DNA from: Thermococcus sp.
Lineage (GTDB): Archaea > Methanobacteriota_B > Thermococci > Thermococcales > Thermococcaceae
DNA: 64,000 bases
Assembly: GCF_015521605.1 (NCBI RefSeq)
Contig: NZ_WANV01000031.1
Span: forward strand, 1 to 64,000
Direction of reading: 5' to 3'
Shown here: piece after piece, positions 50,144-58,550 of the stretch
Position numbering within the stretch: the first letter of the stretch is position 1
How the letters are laid out: each line of letters opens with the position of its first letter
Program-made: the position numbers and the translations under genes
The notes under the pieces: generated by a model
The model's input: only the letters and a program-made list of their open reading frames with translations
What the model was told of the DNA's origin: nothing
Databases searched by the model: none

Positions 50144-50472
50144 TCGTAAGACCTCCAGACGTGGCCGCACTTGGTGCACCTGTAGAATATCGTGCTCGGC
50201 TCATCACCGGCCCTCGTCTGGAGCTCCCACCAGTAGGCCGTATCGTTGCCGCACTTGGGACAGGTGACCTTGGTGGTGGGCAGGGTCCTGACGTCCTGCT
50301 CGACGACGATAATGCCCTCGTCCGGCTTGTGGTCGACCTTCTGCTTTATGACAGTCTTCTCCCTGTCCTTCTGTTCATCAAAAGGCTCTTCGTGGCCACA
50401 TGAGCGGCAAACCCAGACCTTCCTTTTCCGATCCGGGAGCATCAGGTTACCGCACTCTGGACAGAACTTCAT
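50140..50472 (-). CDS. tfs: Transcription factor S (TFIIS/RPB9-like)
   Basis: This 110-residue protein has two zinc ribbons: CPECGNLM with VCRSCGHE at the N-terminus, and CPKCGNDTAYWWELQTRAGDEP then YRCTKCGHVW at the C-terminus. The acidic tip RAGDEP carries the Asp-Glu pair that stimulates RNA cleavage by backtracked RNA polymerase. ATG 50472 is chosen because family members start MKFCPECG; the upstream in-frame extension is not family-like. It begins the TFS - small ORF - PCNA - GINS15 cluster. Confidence 0.96.
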   Translation of the reverse strand: MKFCPECGNLMLPDRKRKVWVCRSCGHEEPFDEQKDREKTVIKQKVDHKPDEGIIVVEQDVRTLPTTKVTCPKCGNDTAYWWELQTRAGDEPSTIFYRCTKCGHVWRSYE

Positions 50473-50534
50473 CTTTCTCACCCCTTTAGCCGAGGGTTCG
50501 GTATGTAGGAGGAGGATAAAAAGTTTTGCCAAAG

Positions 50535-50963
50535 TCAGCCAAGAATCTCAAACTCCACACTCGCGTTCGTGCAGCCCAGCGGCCAGCCGCAGACCTCCTT
50601 GACGAGCTTGTATTCCCCTGGTGGGAGGTCGTAAAGCTGGGGGAAGTTCCCTGGGCTTTCGTTCTCCGGAATGTATTTCAGGGTTATCTTTTGCCTCCAC
50701 GAGCCGAAGGGGAGCACGTCATACAGGCGGGCGTTAAAGAAGAAACCCTGCCTGATACGAGCCCACCTACCGTCCTCCCGGCGGTACAGGGTGTAGGGCT
50801 GGCCGAAGTATATGGGTGTTAGACCGACATTTCTTATGGTAAGTTCAGGCTCTTCTCCGGGCAGATACGTGCGCTTGTCGAGGTCCGTTGTAAAGTGGGG
50901 CCCGGTCAATCCCCAGACGAGGAGTATCAGGACAGCGATTCCAGCGCTCCTCCTCCACCTCAT
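50535..50963 (-). CDS. Secreted Ig-like protein, paralogue 1 of 3
   Basis: This 142-residue protein has an N-terminal helix that acts as signal or anchor (AGIAVLILLVWGLTG), then a beta-sandwich of about 115 residues: LDKRTYLPGEEPELTIRNVGLTPIYFG, YTLYRREDGRWARI, PPGEYKLVKEVCG. This pattern, with a strand-swapped YTLYR...W motif, is shared with the two following paralogues and with bacterial Ig-like domains that stabilise surface proteins. It has two extra Cys (EVCGWPLGCTN). Its ATG region overlaps the stop of paralogue 2, so all three form an operon. Confidence 0.82.
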   Translation of the reverse strand: MRWRRSAGIAVLILLVWGLTGPHFTTDLDKRTYLPGEEPELTIRNVGLTPIYFGQPYTLYRREDGRWARIRQGFFFNARLYDVLPFGSWRQKITLKYIPENESPGNFPQLYDLPPGEYKLVKEVCGWPLGCTNASVEFEILG

Positions 50964-51436
50964 CCGACCACCTCGAACTCGGCTGAAAGCTTCATCTCGT
51001 CGCTCCTGCCCCCACAGCGCCCCCGGTCGATGGTCACGGTCTTTACAATCCTGTACCTGCCGGGTGGAAGTGGTTCAACCTTTCCTGGAGTGCCCTCAGG
51101 GACGTGCATGACGAGGGGCACGGTCTGGCTCCAGCTGCCGCCGGGAGGTATCGTGTAGCCTATGCCCGTGAACGAGAATCCGAGGTCGAGTCCTTTCCAT
51201 CTCCCGTCTTCCCAGCGGTAAAGCCTGTAAAAAGAGCCTACGAGAAGCGTCTCGCTCCCACTATTCCTTATTGTCAGGACGAGGCTTTCGCCGGGTTTGT
51301 AAACGGTTTTGTCGAGTTCAAGAATAGCCCCCGTCCCTGCCGGGGAGTTCACGGTATCGGCACCTAGTCCCGCGTAAAGGACTATCGTGATGCCCGTAAG
51401 AAATATAAGAAAGGCCAGAAAGACTCCGCCCCTCAT
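50960..51436 (-). CDS. Secreted Ig-like protein, paralogue 2 of 3
   Basis: This 158-residue protein has a signal/anchor helix (GVFLAFLIFLTGITIVLYAG), then an Ig-like domain reading ELDKTVYKPGESLVLTIRNSGSETLLVG, FYRLYRWEDGRWKGL, TIPPGGSWSQTVPL and PPGRYRIVKTVTI. It lines up with paralogues 1 and 3 over its whole exported part. ATG 51436 is chosen because a clean signal peptide starts there; the in-frame extension to 51511 lacks one. Probably a cell-surface protein; binding target unknown. Confidence 0.82.
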   Translation of the reverse strand: MRGGVFLAFLIFLTGITIVLYAGLGADTVNSPAGTGAILELDKTVYKPGESLVLTIRNSGSETLLVGSFYRLYRWEDGRWKGLDLGFSFTGIGYTIPPGGSWSQTVPLVMHVPEGTPGKVEPLPPGRYRIVKTVTIDRGRCGGRSDEMKLSAEFEVVG

Positions 51437-51461
51437 GACCCGTCCCCGGAAGTGCCCTTCT

Positions 51462-51902
51462 CTATTCTTTGATGTCGAACTCGGCCCCGACCTTAACCTT
51501 CGTACCCTCAATGTAGACCTCCTTGACTATCTTGTAGTGCCCCGGTTCAAGGTTGAGCCGCGAGAGGTCCACTTTCTGCTCCCAGCTCTCGCCGGGTTTG
51601 ATTATGACAGCTATCTCAACGAAGACCAGGTTGAGCGGGAGTTCCCTCCACTCACCGTTTTCCAGGCGGTAGAGGGTAAAGGCATAGCCGGTCGTGGCAT
51701 TGACGCTTTCGCCGTTTGTCACCTTCAAAGTCAGGGTATCGTCTGGTGAATAAACCGTTCTGTCGAGCACCACCCTTATCCCCTGCCCCTGTGGAACCTT
51801 CCCCGTGTCTCCGTCGATGGCTGTGCTCCCGTTTGAGGAGGCAAGGTAGTATCCAACCGGAACCAGCAGGACTATAAGCAAGACTGGAACTATCTTCCTC
51901 AT
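51462..51902 (-). CDS. Secreted Ig-like protein, paralogue 3 of 3
   Basis: This 146-residue protein has a signal peptide (KIVPVLLIVLLVPVGYYLASS) and an Ig-like domain: LDRTVYSPDDTLTLKVTNGESVNATTG, FTLYRLENGEWREL, IIKPGESWEQKVDL, EPGHYKIVKEVYI. It is the first gene of the three-gene operon. ATG 51902 has GGTGGAGA upstream. It may be recently duplicated with the others: the three share order of motifs but differ in loops and Cys content. Confidence 0.83.
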   Translation of the reverse strand: MRKIVPVLLIVLLVPVGYYLASSNGSTAIDGDTGKVPQGQGIRVVLDRTVYSPDDTLTLKVTNGESVNATTGYAFTLYRLENGEWRELPLNLVFVEIAVIIKPGESWEQKVDLSRLNLEPGHYKIVKEVYIEGTKVKVGAEFDIKE

Positions 51903-52212
51903 GGTTCTCCACCATAGAAAAGTTGTCCCCGATGTTCTTAACGGTTGCCAACGCTTCAAAATGAATGGAAGTGATTGCATCCATCTTATTTCAGCCTCTT
52001 ATTTGAGGGGGCGGCGTCATACACAACACACCCATCATTGGAAAGCCGACACCGCCTTAATTGGCTGGAAAAGGCTGTTTATAACCTTTTCTAAAACATG
52101 TTCCAGCAGAATTTTTCCAATTTTGGTGAGAAAGCGGAGTTTGTTGTTCCAGTCCCGGGATATCAAGTTTCAGCTTGAAAAGTAACCGATAAAAAAGAAG
52201 ATAGTTGGAGAT
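51903..52212. other. 310-nt intergenic region between the Ig-like operon and SHMT
   Basis: No gene is supportable here. On the minus strand before the Ig-like operon, TTCCATTC and GTTGGCAACCGTTAAG occur (about 51936-51969), weakly similar to the metal-gene element but with different spacing. The rest is an A/T-rich, repeat-poor stretch (about 52060-52190) with T runs that may terminate the SHMT transcript coming from the right. Confidence 0.4.
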
Positions 52213-53502
52213 TCACTCCCTGAGCGGCAGACCGTAGTCGAAGGAGTAGTAGACCCTCTGGAAGTTCATCCTGAAGTAGAATACGTCGCGCTCGACCTTC
52301 TTCGGGTCCTCCTTGTCGATGAGGACGCGCTTGATGAAGTGCGCTATCTCCTTCATGTCGTCCTCCATCATTCCAACGCGGGTCATCTCCTGGACGCCTA
52401 TGCGCAGGCCGCTCGGCTCGTTGACCTTCTCAAGCGGGTCCCAGGGCAGGAGGTTCTTGTTGAGGATTATGCCGGCCTCTTCGAGGAGCGGGGCCGCCCA
52501 ACCACCGGCGGCCGGGTGGAGGTCTGAGACATCGACGATGACCTGGTGGCTCTCGGTGTAGCCCTTGTCCTCGCCGATGACCTTGAAGCCCTCTTCAGCA
52601 AGAGCCTCGGCCAGGGCCTTTGCGTTCTTGACTATCTGGGCCGCATAGCGCTCACCGTACTCAAGCATCTCGGCGGCGGTAACGACCTTTCCGGCCATGT
52701 GGTGGAGGTGGTGGTTGCTCAGCACACCGGGGAAGATGGCCCACTGGAGCTTGGCTATCTCCTCGGTCTCGCCAAAGCGCTTGTAGAGGATTATTCCACC
52801 CTGCGGTCCCGGGAAGGTCTTGTGGGTCGAGGCGGTGATTATGTCAACGCCCTCGCGGAGCGGGTCCTGGAACTGCTTTCCGGCGATGAGGCCAAGAACG
52901 TGGGCGGCGTCGTACATGACGTAGGCGCCGACCTCCTTGGCGACCGGAGCGAGTTCCTTGACCGGGTGCGGGAACGGGAAGAGCGAACCGCCGAACACGA
53001 CTATCTTGGGCTCAAGCTCGCGGATGAGCTGGGCGGCCTTATCAACGTCAATGTTGAATTCATCGTTGTCAAAGGGCCAGGTGTGGACTTCAAGCCCGCG
53101 CATTCCGGCGGCACCGAAGGGCATGTGGCTTATATGCCCGCCGTGGCTGGTGTGCAAAACGATGGCCTTGTCGCCCGGCTGGGTGAGCCCGAAGAAGGCG
53201 GCCTGGTTGGCGTTGGTTCCAGAAATTGGCCTGAGGTCAGCGAAGTCGCTTCCGAAGAGCTTGGTGAAGAGTTCGACACCGATGAGCTCGACCTCGTCAA
53301 CGTACTTACATCCCTGGTAGTAGCGCTGCCTCGGCCAGCCCTCGGCGTACTTGTGCATGAACCCGCTCTTAACGGCGCGAGTAACGCTGGGGGAGGTCAC
53401 GTTTTCACTTGCGATGAGGTTTATTGTGTGGCTCCTCCACTTCTCATGCTCCTCCAGAAAGTTCAGAACCCTGTCACGGTAAGCCTTGTATCCTTCAGCC
53501 AT
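52213..53502 (-). CDS. glyA: Serine hydroxymethyltransferase
   Basis: This 429-residue PLP enzyme interconverts serine and glycine with a one-carbon carrier (a pterin in Archaea). It has INLIASENVTSPSV near residue 30, YAEGWPRQRYYQGCKYVDEVE, the His-rich region LHTSHGGHISHMP, and the PLP Lys in ITASTHKTFPGPQGG. It also shows the archaeal C-terminus (DVFYFRMNFQRVYYSFDYG). ATG 53502 follows GAGGTG. A TATA box GGTTTATATTCC (about 53534-53545, minus strand) lies upstream. Confidence 0.96.
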   Translation of the reverse strand: MAEGYKAYRDRVLNFLEEHEKWRSHTINLIASENVTSPSVTRAVKSGFMHKYAEGWPRQRYYQGCKYVDEVELIGVELFTKLFGSDFADLRPISGTNANQAAFFGLTQPGDKAIVLHTSHGGHISHMPFGAAGMRGLEVHTWPFDNDEFNIDVDKAAQLIRELEPKIVVFGGSLFPFPHPVKELAPVAKEVGAYVMYDAAHVLGLIAGKQFQDPLREGVDIITASTHKTFPGPQGGIILYKRFGETEEIAKLQWAIFPGVLSNHHLHHMAGKVVTAAEMLEYGERYAAQIVKNAKALAEALAEEGFKVIGEDKGYTESHQVIVDVSDLHPAAGGWAAPLLEEAGIILNKNLLPWDPLEKVNEPSGLRIGVQEMTRVGMMEDDMKEIAHFIKRVLIDKEDPKKVERDVFYFRMNFQRVYYSFDYGLPLRE

Positions 53503-53533
53503 GGGAAACACCTCGATGGGGATTTGAACGCTG

Positions 53534-53545
53534 GGAATATAAACC
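53534..53545 (-). promoter_or_regulatory. Promoter of the SHMT gene
   Basis: Minus-strand TATA box GGTTTATATTCC about 32 nt before the start codon, followed by an ordinary short leader. Confidence 0.6.
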
Positions 53546-53626
53546 TTACCGCATCTGTTTACGTGTACAGAAAAGGACAGGGTACAGATAGAGCCAGAGG
53601 GTGCGGGGACTTAAAAATGGGGAGAA

Positions 53627-54823
53627 TCAGCGGCGGAGTTTTACCGCCAGCCACATGAGAATTGGCAGTACTATAAAGGCCAGCATGTCCCCCGTGTCGC
53701 CGGCGAAGGCCAGCACGTCGGCGAAGTTTCTGACGCCGGCGAAGTAGAGGGCCGCCGGTGGAATGACCGTTAGAGCCCATGCCGCTTTTCTGCCCAGCTT
53801 CACGAACTCCTCGCTGTTGCTCTGCTGGGCTAGTGCTATGCCTATGTAGCTCGTGGTTATCGCTAGGAGCGGGATGAGGTTCCCGATTACCCTGCCAAGG
53901 TGGCCGTAGAGCAGTTCAAGTCCCTGCGTGGCGATCTCGGGTGTGTTCTTTCCAAAGACCAGCAGGAAGGCCGCCATGAAAACCGCGTAGACGGCCGTGG
54001 GTATAAGGAAGGCGAGCACGATGACCCTCTTGGTGTCCTCGTAGCTTCCGAGTCCCTTGTAAACGTCCGGAATGATCGTGTGGCAGCCGAGGGCAAAGAT
54101 GGCGACGCCGGTTATGCTCAGTATCCCCCCGAGCTCGGTGTACAGGCCGTTGTCGAGTTCGGCGTGGGGGAGGAGCATCAGCGTGACACCCATGAAGAGG
54201 ACGAGCATGATGTAGCTCATTATCAGCTCGGTCTTTCCGCTCGCCTCAAGTCCGCGGTAGACGACGAAAGATGCAAGCACCCAGAATATCGCCGCCCCGA
54301 CTGTGTCGCTGACCCCAAAGAGGCTGGCGAAAACGCTTCCCATACCCGCTATGTACGCCAGAAGTGCCCCAAAGCTCATTATGAATATGCTGACGTACAT
54401 CAGCCAGCCACCGGCCTTTCCGAGTATTCTGTTGGCCATGGTGCTCATCTGGGCCCCGTTCATCTCGGCCGAGAACTTCAGCACGATGAACGCCGTCCCG
54501 AGCATGAGGAGCATGACACCAAAGAGAACCGCCATCGCGGGAATCAAACCAACCTTGCTCGCGGCATACGGCAGACCCAGCACTCCGGCACCTATCTGGG
54601 TTCCCACCAGTATTGCCAGTGCCTCGTTCTTTGAGATGTGGGCCTTTTCCACCCGTATGGTGCTCGTTCTTATCGCCGCGACCCCCTTTCCCTTTCTCAT
54701 GAGCTGAATCAGTGCGGCCTTTCTCCTGAGCTTCTTTCTTCTCGCCAGTGCCTGTCTCTCCGCGTAGTAGCGGCCGTGTGATGTGGTGATCTTTTTTCTC
54801 GGCGTCCCATCGGCCACTGGCAT
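53627..54823 (-). CDS. Aromatic/neutral amino acid permease (HAAAP/Tyr-Trp type)
   Basis: This 398-residue transporter has an unusual basic N-terminal extension of about 65 residues (ARRKKLRRKAALIQLMRKGKG) before eleven membrane helices. The first helix has ILVGTQIGAGVLGLPYAASKVG, a family motif with the GxG turn that binds the amino acid. Later GCHTIIPDVYKGLG and ITTSYIGIALAQQSN are present. It should import tryptophan, tyrosine or a similar amino acid. A perfect palindrome overlies its transcription start, suggesting repression. ATG 54823 follows GAGGTGAGAG; the upstream start at 54841 is weaker. Confidence 0.87.
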   Translation of the reverse strand: MPVADGTPRKKITTSHGRYYAERQALARRKKLRRKAALIQLMRKGKGVAAIRTSTIRVEKAHISKNEALAILVGTQIGAGVLGLPYAASKVGLIPAMAVLFGVMLLMLGTAFIVLKFSAEMNGAQMSTMANRILGKAGGWLMYVSIFIMSFGALLAYIAGMGSVFASLFGVSDTVGAAIFWVLASFVVYRGLEASGKTELIMSYIMLVLFMGVTLMLLPHAELDNGLYTELGGILSITGVAIFALGCHTIIPDVYKGLGSYEDTKRVIVLAFLIPTAVYAVFMAAFLLVFGKNTPEIATQGLELLYGHLGRVIGNLIPLLAITTSYIGIALAQQSNSEEFVKLGRKAAWALTVIPPAALYFAGVRNFADVLAFAGDTGDMLAFIVLPILMWLAVKLRR

Positions 54824-54842
54824 TCTCTCACCTCCACTCAAA

Positions 54843-54864
54843 TGTATTCATGAATACAATTTAA
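54843..54864 (-). promoter_or_regulatory. TATA box with a 16-bp palindromic operator for the amino acid permease
   Basis: TGTATTCATGAATACA (54843-54858) is a perfect palindrome directly downstream of the minus-strand TATA box GTTTAAATT (about 54857-54865). It covers the expected transcription start, an ideal place for a repressor. The regulator may be an aromatic amino acid sensor of Lrp or TrpY type. Confidence 0.65.
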
Positions 54865-54970
54865 ACCCTCCCACGAAAACTTGAGTCCCGCTTCAAATAT
54901 TCTTCGGTTTGGGGCGGGAGAAGGCTCAAGACCGGGCAGGGTTTTTAAGGATATCCGAGTAGGTGAGAAC

Positions 54971-55726
54971 ATGATAGAGGAGGCTGCCAAACTCCTGGCC
55001 CGTTCGAGGTTCGCCATAGCGTTTACCGGTGCCGGAATCAGCGCCGAGAGCGGCGTCCCGACCTTCAGGGGCTTCAACGGACTGTGGAAGAAGCACCGCC
55101 CGGAGGAGCTCGCAACGCCCGAGGCCTTTCGAAAGGACCCCTACCTCGTCTGGGAGTTCTACAGATGGCGCATGGGTTTGATACGAAAGGCCAAGCCGAA
55201 CAGGGCGCACTACGCTTTGGCGGAGCTTGAGCACATGGGGATTCTGAAGGCCGTCATCACCCAGAACGTGGACGACCTGCACCGCGAGGCAGGAACGAAA
55301 AACCTCATCGAGCTCCACGGCAACATCTTCAGGGTAAGGTGCACCTCCTGCGACTACAGGGAAGACCTGAAGGAAAGCGGACGCCTGGATGAGTTCCTTG
55401 CGGAGAAAGACCTTCCCCGATGTCCCGACTGCGGCTCGCTTCTCCGTCCGGACGTCGTGTGGTTCGGAGAGCCGCTCCCGAGGAATGCCCTTGACGAGGC
55501 GTTCAGGCTCGCCGAGAGAGCGGACGTTGTTCTGGTCATAGGTACGAGCGGCGTCGTTTACCCGGCCGCGTACATTCCCCAGATAGTGAAGGAAACGGGC
55601 GGAAAGGTCATCGAGATAAACCCCGACGAGAGCGGGATAACTCCCATAACAGACGTTTTCCTGCGCTGTCCGGCGGGGGAGGCGATGGAAAAGCTGATGA
55701 GCAGGATCGAGGTGTTGGTAGGATGA
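54971..55726 (+). CDS. cobB: Sirtuin (NAD-dependent protein deacylase)
   Basis: This 251-residue protein has the sirtuin core: [38 protein letters not shown] with the catalytic His, a zinc site of two Cys pairs (CTSCDY and CPDCG), and [13 protein letters not shown] and [10 protein letters not shown] late in the chain. It should remove acyl groups from lysines, for example on Alba. ATG 54971 is chosen since the region upstream to 54881 reads as promoter (TTTTTAAGGATATC). The DUF3783 gene overlaps its stop codon. Confidence 0.93.
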   Translation: MIEEAAKLLARSRFAIAFTGAGISAESGVPTFRGFNGLWKKHRPEELATPEAFRKDPYLVWEFYRWRMGLIRKAKPNRAHYALAELEHMGILKAVITQNVDDLHREAGTKNLIELHGNIFRVRCTSCDYREDLKESGRLDEFLAEKDLPRCPDCGSLLRPDVVWFGEPLPRNALDEAFRLAERADVVLVIGTSGVVYPAAYIPQIVKETGGKVIEINPDESGITPITDVFLRCPAGEAMEKLMSRIEVLVG

Positions 55727-56133
55727 ACGGGAAGGTTCTTCTGATAGGTTTTCCCCGGGAGGAGGTCAAGGCGCTCCGGGAGGTTCTCCCGGTTCCGGTC
55801 TTTGAAGTTCCGGAGTACTGCAGGGACTGGGTGGTGGGTGAGGTCGTTGAAAAGGCAGAGAAGCTGAGCGGTTCGAGCTACTGGCACCTGAGGAGGTTCG
55901 TGATAATGCACGGCCTTGACAACGAAACGCTGAAGGAGGTGATCCGCTCCGTCAAGGCCCTCAACCTCGGCAGGGTCATCTTCGCCACGACGACCGAGAC
56001 CTCCCTCACCTGGAAGCTTGAAGACCTCCTAAACGAGCTGATGGCCGAGGACGAGTACTTCAAGGCCATGCGCTGGGCACGGGAGGAGGCCGAGAAGAGA
56101 AAGGGGCCCTTCCTCGACATCGGGAAGGGTTAA
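55723..56133 (+). CDS. DUF3783 protein
   Basis: This 136-residue protein has an alpha/beta N-terminal half ([20 protein letters not shown]), a central [22 protein letters not shown] and a C-terminal helix with [22 protein letters not shown]. It matches the DUF3783 family, which has no known role. The ATG overlaps the sirtuin stop (ATGA), so it is cotranscribed with it. Confidence 0.85.
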   Translation: MNGKVLLIGFPREEVKALREVLPVPVFEVPEYCRDWVVGEVVEKAEKLSGSSYWHLRRFVIMHGLDNETLKEVIRSVKALNLGRVIFATTTETSLTWKLEDLLNELMAEDEYFKAMRWAREEAEKRKGPFLDIGKG

Positions 56134-56168
56134 ATATTTTGAGCGAGTAGAGTGCGGTGGGTGAAGGG

Positions 56169-56897
56169 ATGATAAAGGTCGTGTTCTTTGACCTGGACGA
56201 CACGCTTGTGGACACAAGCAGGCTGGCGGAGATGGCGAGAAAGAACGCCATAGAGAACATGATACGTCACGGTCTCCCCGTTGACTTTGACACTGCCTAC
56301 CATGAACTCCTTGAGCTGATAAGCGAATACGGAAGCAACTTCAGCAGGCACTTCGACTACCTGCTCAGGCGTCTCGACCTACCAAACAATCCCAAGTGGG
56401 TCGCCGCGGGGGTAATAGCCTACCACAACACCAAGTTCGCCTACCTGAAGAGCGTCCGCGGCGTCCGGCGGCTCCTCCTTGAGCTGAAGAAGTCCGGCTA
56501 TAAGCTCGGCATAATCACGGATGGCGACCCGATAAAGCAGTGGGAGAAGATAATCCGTCTCGAACTGGACGACTACTTCGACGGCGTCTTCATCTCCGAC
56601 TACCTCGGCGTCAAGAAGCCTCACCCCAAGATATTTCAGAAGGCCCTGAGGAAGATGGGCGTCGAACCCGGCGAGGCTATGATGGTGGGCGACAGACTCT
56701 ATTCCGACATCTACGGCGCCAAGCAGGTGGGCATGAAGACCGCATGGTTTAAATACGGCAAATATGCCGACAGAGAGCTGGAATACCTTGAGTACGCTGA
56801 CTTTACAGTGGAGAGGCTTGAAGACATCATGGATATAGTCAGGGGGCTGAACCTTGAAGAGGAAGAGCGTCCAGATAAGGAAGTTCATGCTGATTGA
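56169..56897 (+). CDS. HAD-family hydrolase (phosphatase-like)
   Basis: This 242-residue protein shows the HAD motifs: DLDDTLVD near residue 8 (nucleophile Asp and acid Asp), ITDGDP near 118, the Lys region [14 protein letters not shown] and [12 protein letters not shown]. It should hydrolyse a phosphate ester. The N-terminal cap is helical. ATG 56169 is chosen (GTG 56157 is also in frame). The next gene begins inside its last codons. Confidence 0.92.
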   Translation: MIKVVFFDLDDTLVDTSRLAEMARKNAIENMIRHGLPVDFDTAYHELLELISEYGSNFSRHFDYLLRRLDLPNNPKWVAAGVIAYHNTKFAYLKSVRGVRRLLLELKKSGYKLGIITDGDPIKQWEKIIRLELDDYFDGVFISDYLGVKKPHPKIFQKALRKMGVEPGEAMMVGDRLYSDIYGAKQVGMKTAWFKYGKYADRELEYLEYADFTVERLEDIMDIVRGLNLEEEERPDKEVHAD

Positions 56898-57435
56898 CTC
56901 GGCCTACAAGTCGAGGGTCCTCCGGGGAGACAAGGTCACCACGATACGCTACGGGGACTACGAGGCTAGGCCGGGGAGCGAGGTCTACCTCGTCGTGACC
57001 CCCAGCGACACCGCCATAGCGAAGGTCAGGATAACCCACGTTGAAAAGAAGAAGGTCAGGGATCTGACCAATGAAGACGCCAAACTCGACGGCTTCTCCG
57101 ATGTTAAAGAGCTCCTTCGTGAGCTAAACAGAATATACGGCGAACTCTACGGCGACGACGAGGTTACTATCATTGGTTTCGAAGTCATAAAGCGCTTCGA
57201 GGACGGGATTCCCCTCAAATGGCTCAAGGGACTCAACTACCGCGAGCCGGCTGAAATAGCGCGCCTCTACCTTGAAAACCGGGAGAAACTCAACCTCAAC
57301 CGCGAGACGGACTTCATAATGCGCCGCATCTACAACGAGGGCCTTGGGAAAGCCGTGAGAACCTTCGGGCCGAAAAAAGTTCAGCAGGCGCTCCTCAAGA
57401 CCTACCACGCCCTCTACGCGGCGGGGGTCATCTAA
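56854..57435 (+). CDS. ASCH-domain protein
   Basis: This protein of about 193 residues has an ASCH domain at its N-terminus ([38 protein letters not shown]), a beta-barrel fold that binds RNA in several families. A helical C-terminal half ([19 protein letters not shown], then [19 protein letters not shown]) follows. The start is either TTG 56854 or ATG 56887; TTG gives a family-like N-terminus with GGGGGCTGA upstream. It overlaps the HAD gene by 44 nt from TTG. Role probably RNA-related; not established. Confidence 0.85.
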   Translation: MKRKSVQIRKFMLIDSAYKSRVLRGDKVTTIRYGDYEARPGSEVYLVVTPSDTAIAKVRITHVEKKKVRDLTNEDAKLDGFSDVKELLRELNRIYGELYGDDEVTIIGFEVIKRFEDGIPLKWLKGLNYREPAEIARLYLENREKLNLNRETDFIMRRIYNEGLGKAVRTFGPKKVQQALLKTYHALYAAGVI

Positions 57436-57504
57436 CCCCCAATCCCGTCGGTGCCCCTCTCCCACGGAAAAGCTTTTTTACCGTCTCGACCTTCTTAGAG
57501 TGCC

Positions 57505-58080
57505 ATGAAGCGGTTCAAACTCGGGAACGATTTCATCGCCCTCACAGTGGTCCTCTTTGTGATCCTCTCCCTCCAGGCACTCGGGGCCTTCAGGGGGGTA
57601 AACGAGTGGGTTAACTTGGCCCTTCCGATGATAGACACTCCTCTGATGAACTTTCTGACGGCACTTGGGGGCGACGTATTCCTGGCGCTCTTCGTGGCCT
57701 TTGCCCTCCTGACCGAGTGGAGGGAGAGCGGCAGGGTTTCCCGGAACACGCTGGTTTTCATCCTCGCCGTTGCCGTCGGCCTTGCCGCCGTTGGTGCACT
57801 TAAGTTTCTCTTTGCAGAACCCAGGCCGAGACCATACGGGCCAGGAATAGGGGGCTACGCCTTTCCCTCCGGCCATACCTTCAGGGCAGCGATAATAGCG
57901 GCCTACGCCTCCGACCGCTGGAAGAGGTACGCCCCAATCGCGTGGGCCTACGCAGTTGGAATTGCTCTCACAAGGCTCTTCCTTCACTATCACTGGTTCA
58001 GCGACGTCCTCTTCAGCCTGCTCTTCGCCCCCTGGCTCTACCTCCTGCTGAAATCGCTCCTCGGGGTGGACTCGGAATGA
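57505..58080 (+). CDS. PAP2-family membrane phosphatase
   Basis: This 191-residue protein has five or six helices and the three PAP2 phosphatase motifs in order: KFLFAEPRPRP, PSGHTFRAA, and SRL-like TRLFLHYHWFSDV with the catalytic His. It should dephosphorylate a lipid-linked phosphate or pyrophosphate at the outer face, for instance a polyprenyl carrier. A DedA-like small multidrug-export gene overlaps its stop. Confidence 0.9.
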   Translation: MKRFKLGNDFIALTVVLFVILSLQALGAFRGVNEWVNLALPMIDTPLMNFLTALGGDVFLALFVAFALLTEWRESGRVSRNTLVFILAVAVGLAAVGALKFLFAEPRPRPYGPGIGGYAFPSGHTFRAAIIAAYASDRWKRYAPIAWAYAVGIALTRLFLHYHWFSDVLFSLLFAPWLYLLLKSLLGVDSE

Positions 58081-58538
58081 ACAGCTTTCTTGAGGTTTTC
58101 CTCCTCTCGCTGATACCGACCTTCGAAGGAAGGTACGCGATAGTCTACGGCATAGGTATGGGCTATCCCCTCTGGGAGACGCTTTTAGCGGCTTCCCTCG
58201 GCGTCCTGACGCTCTCGCTTTTCCTCCCCGCGGTTTTGCCCCACATAGACCGCTTTATGCTCTGGCTCGAAAAAACGCCCCTGCGTAAGGTGGCGCACCT
58301 CTACCTTTACTACATCGAGCGCGTCAGGAGGAAGGCTCATCCCTACGTCGAGAAGTGGGGCTTCATCGGGCTGACGATATTCGTGGCTATCCCGCTCCCG
58401 GGAACCGGCGTCTGGACCGGCGCTCTGGCGGCCTACCTGCTTGCCATAGAAAAGAAACAGACGGTTCCAGCTCTGATCCTCGGCGGTCTTCTGAGCATGG
58501 CGATAACTCTGGGGCCGGCATTGGGGCTGTTTGGGTGA
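58077..58538 (+). CDS. Small multidrug export protein family (COG2426)
   Basis: This 153-residue membrane protein starts at ATG 58077 (ATGA overlap with PAP2). It reads LIPTFEGRYAIVYGIGMGYPLWETLLAASLG, then EKWGFIGLTIFVAIPLPGTGVWTGALAAYLLAI, which is the family signature, with re-entrant GTGVWTG. About four helices. The family name suggests drug export but real substrates are unclear; a lipid-related role with the PAP2 enzyme is possible. Confidence 0.87.
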   Translation: MNSFLEVFLLSLIPTFEGRYAIVYGIGMGYPLWETLLAASLGVLTLSLFLPAVLPHIDRFMLWLEKTPLRKVAHLYLYYIERVRRKAHPYVEKWGFIGLTIFVAIPLPGTGVWTGALAAYLLAIEKKQTVPALILGGLLSMAITLGPALGLFG

Positions 58539-58550
58539 AAGAGGGAAAAA

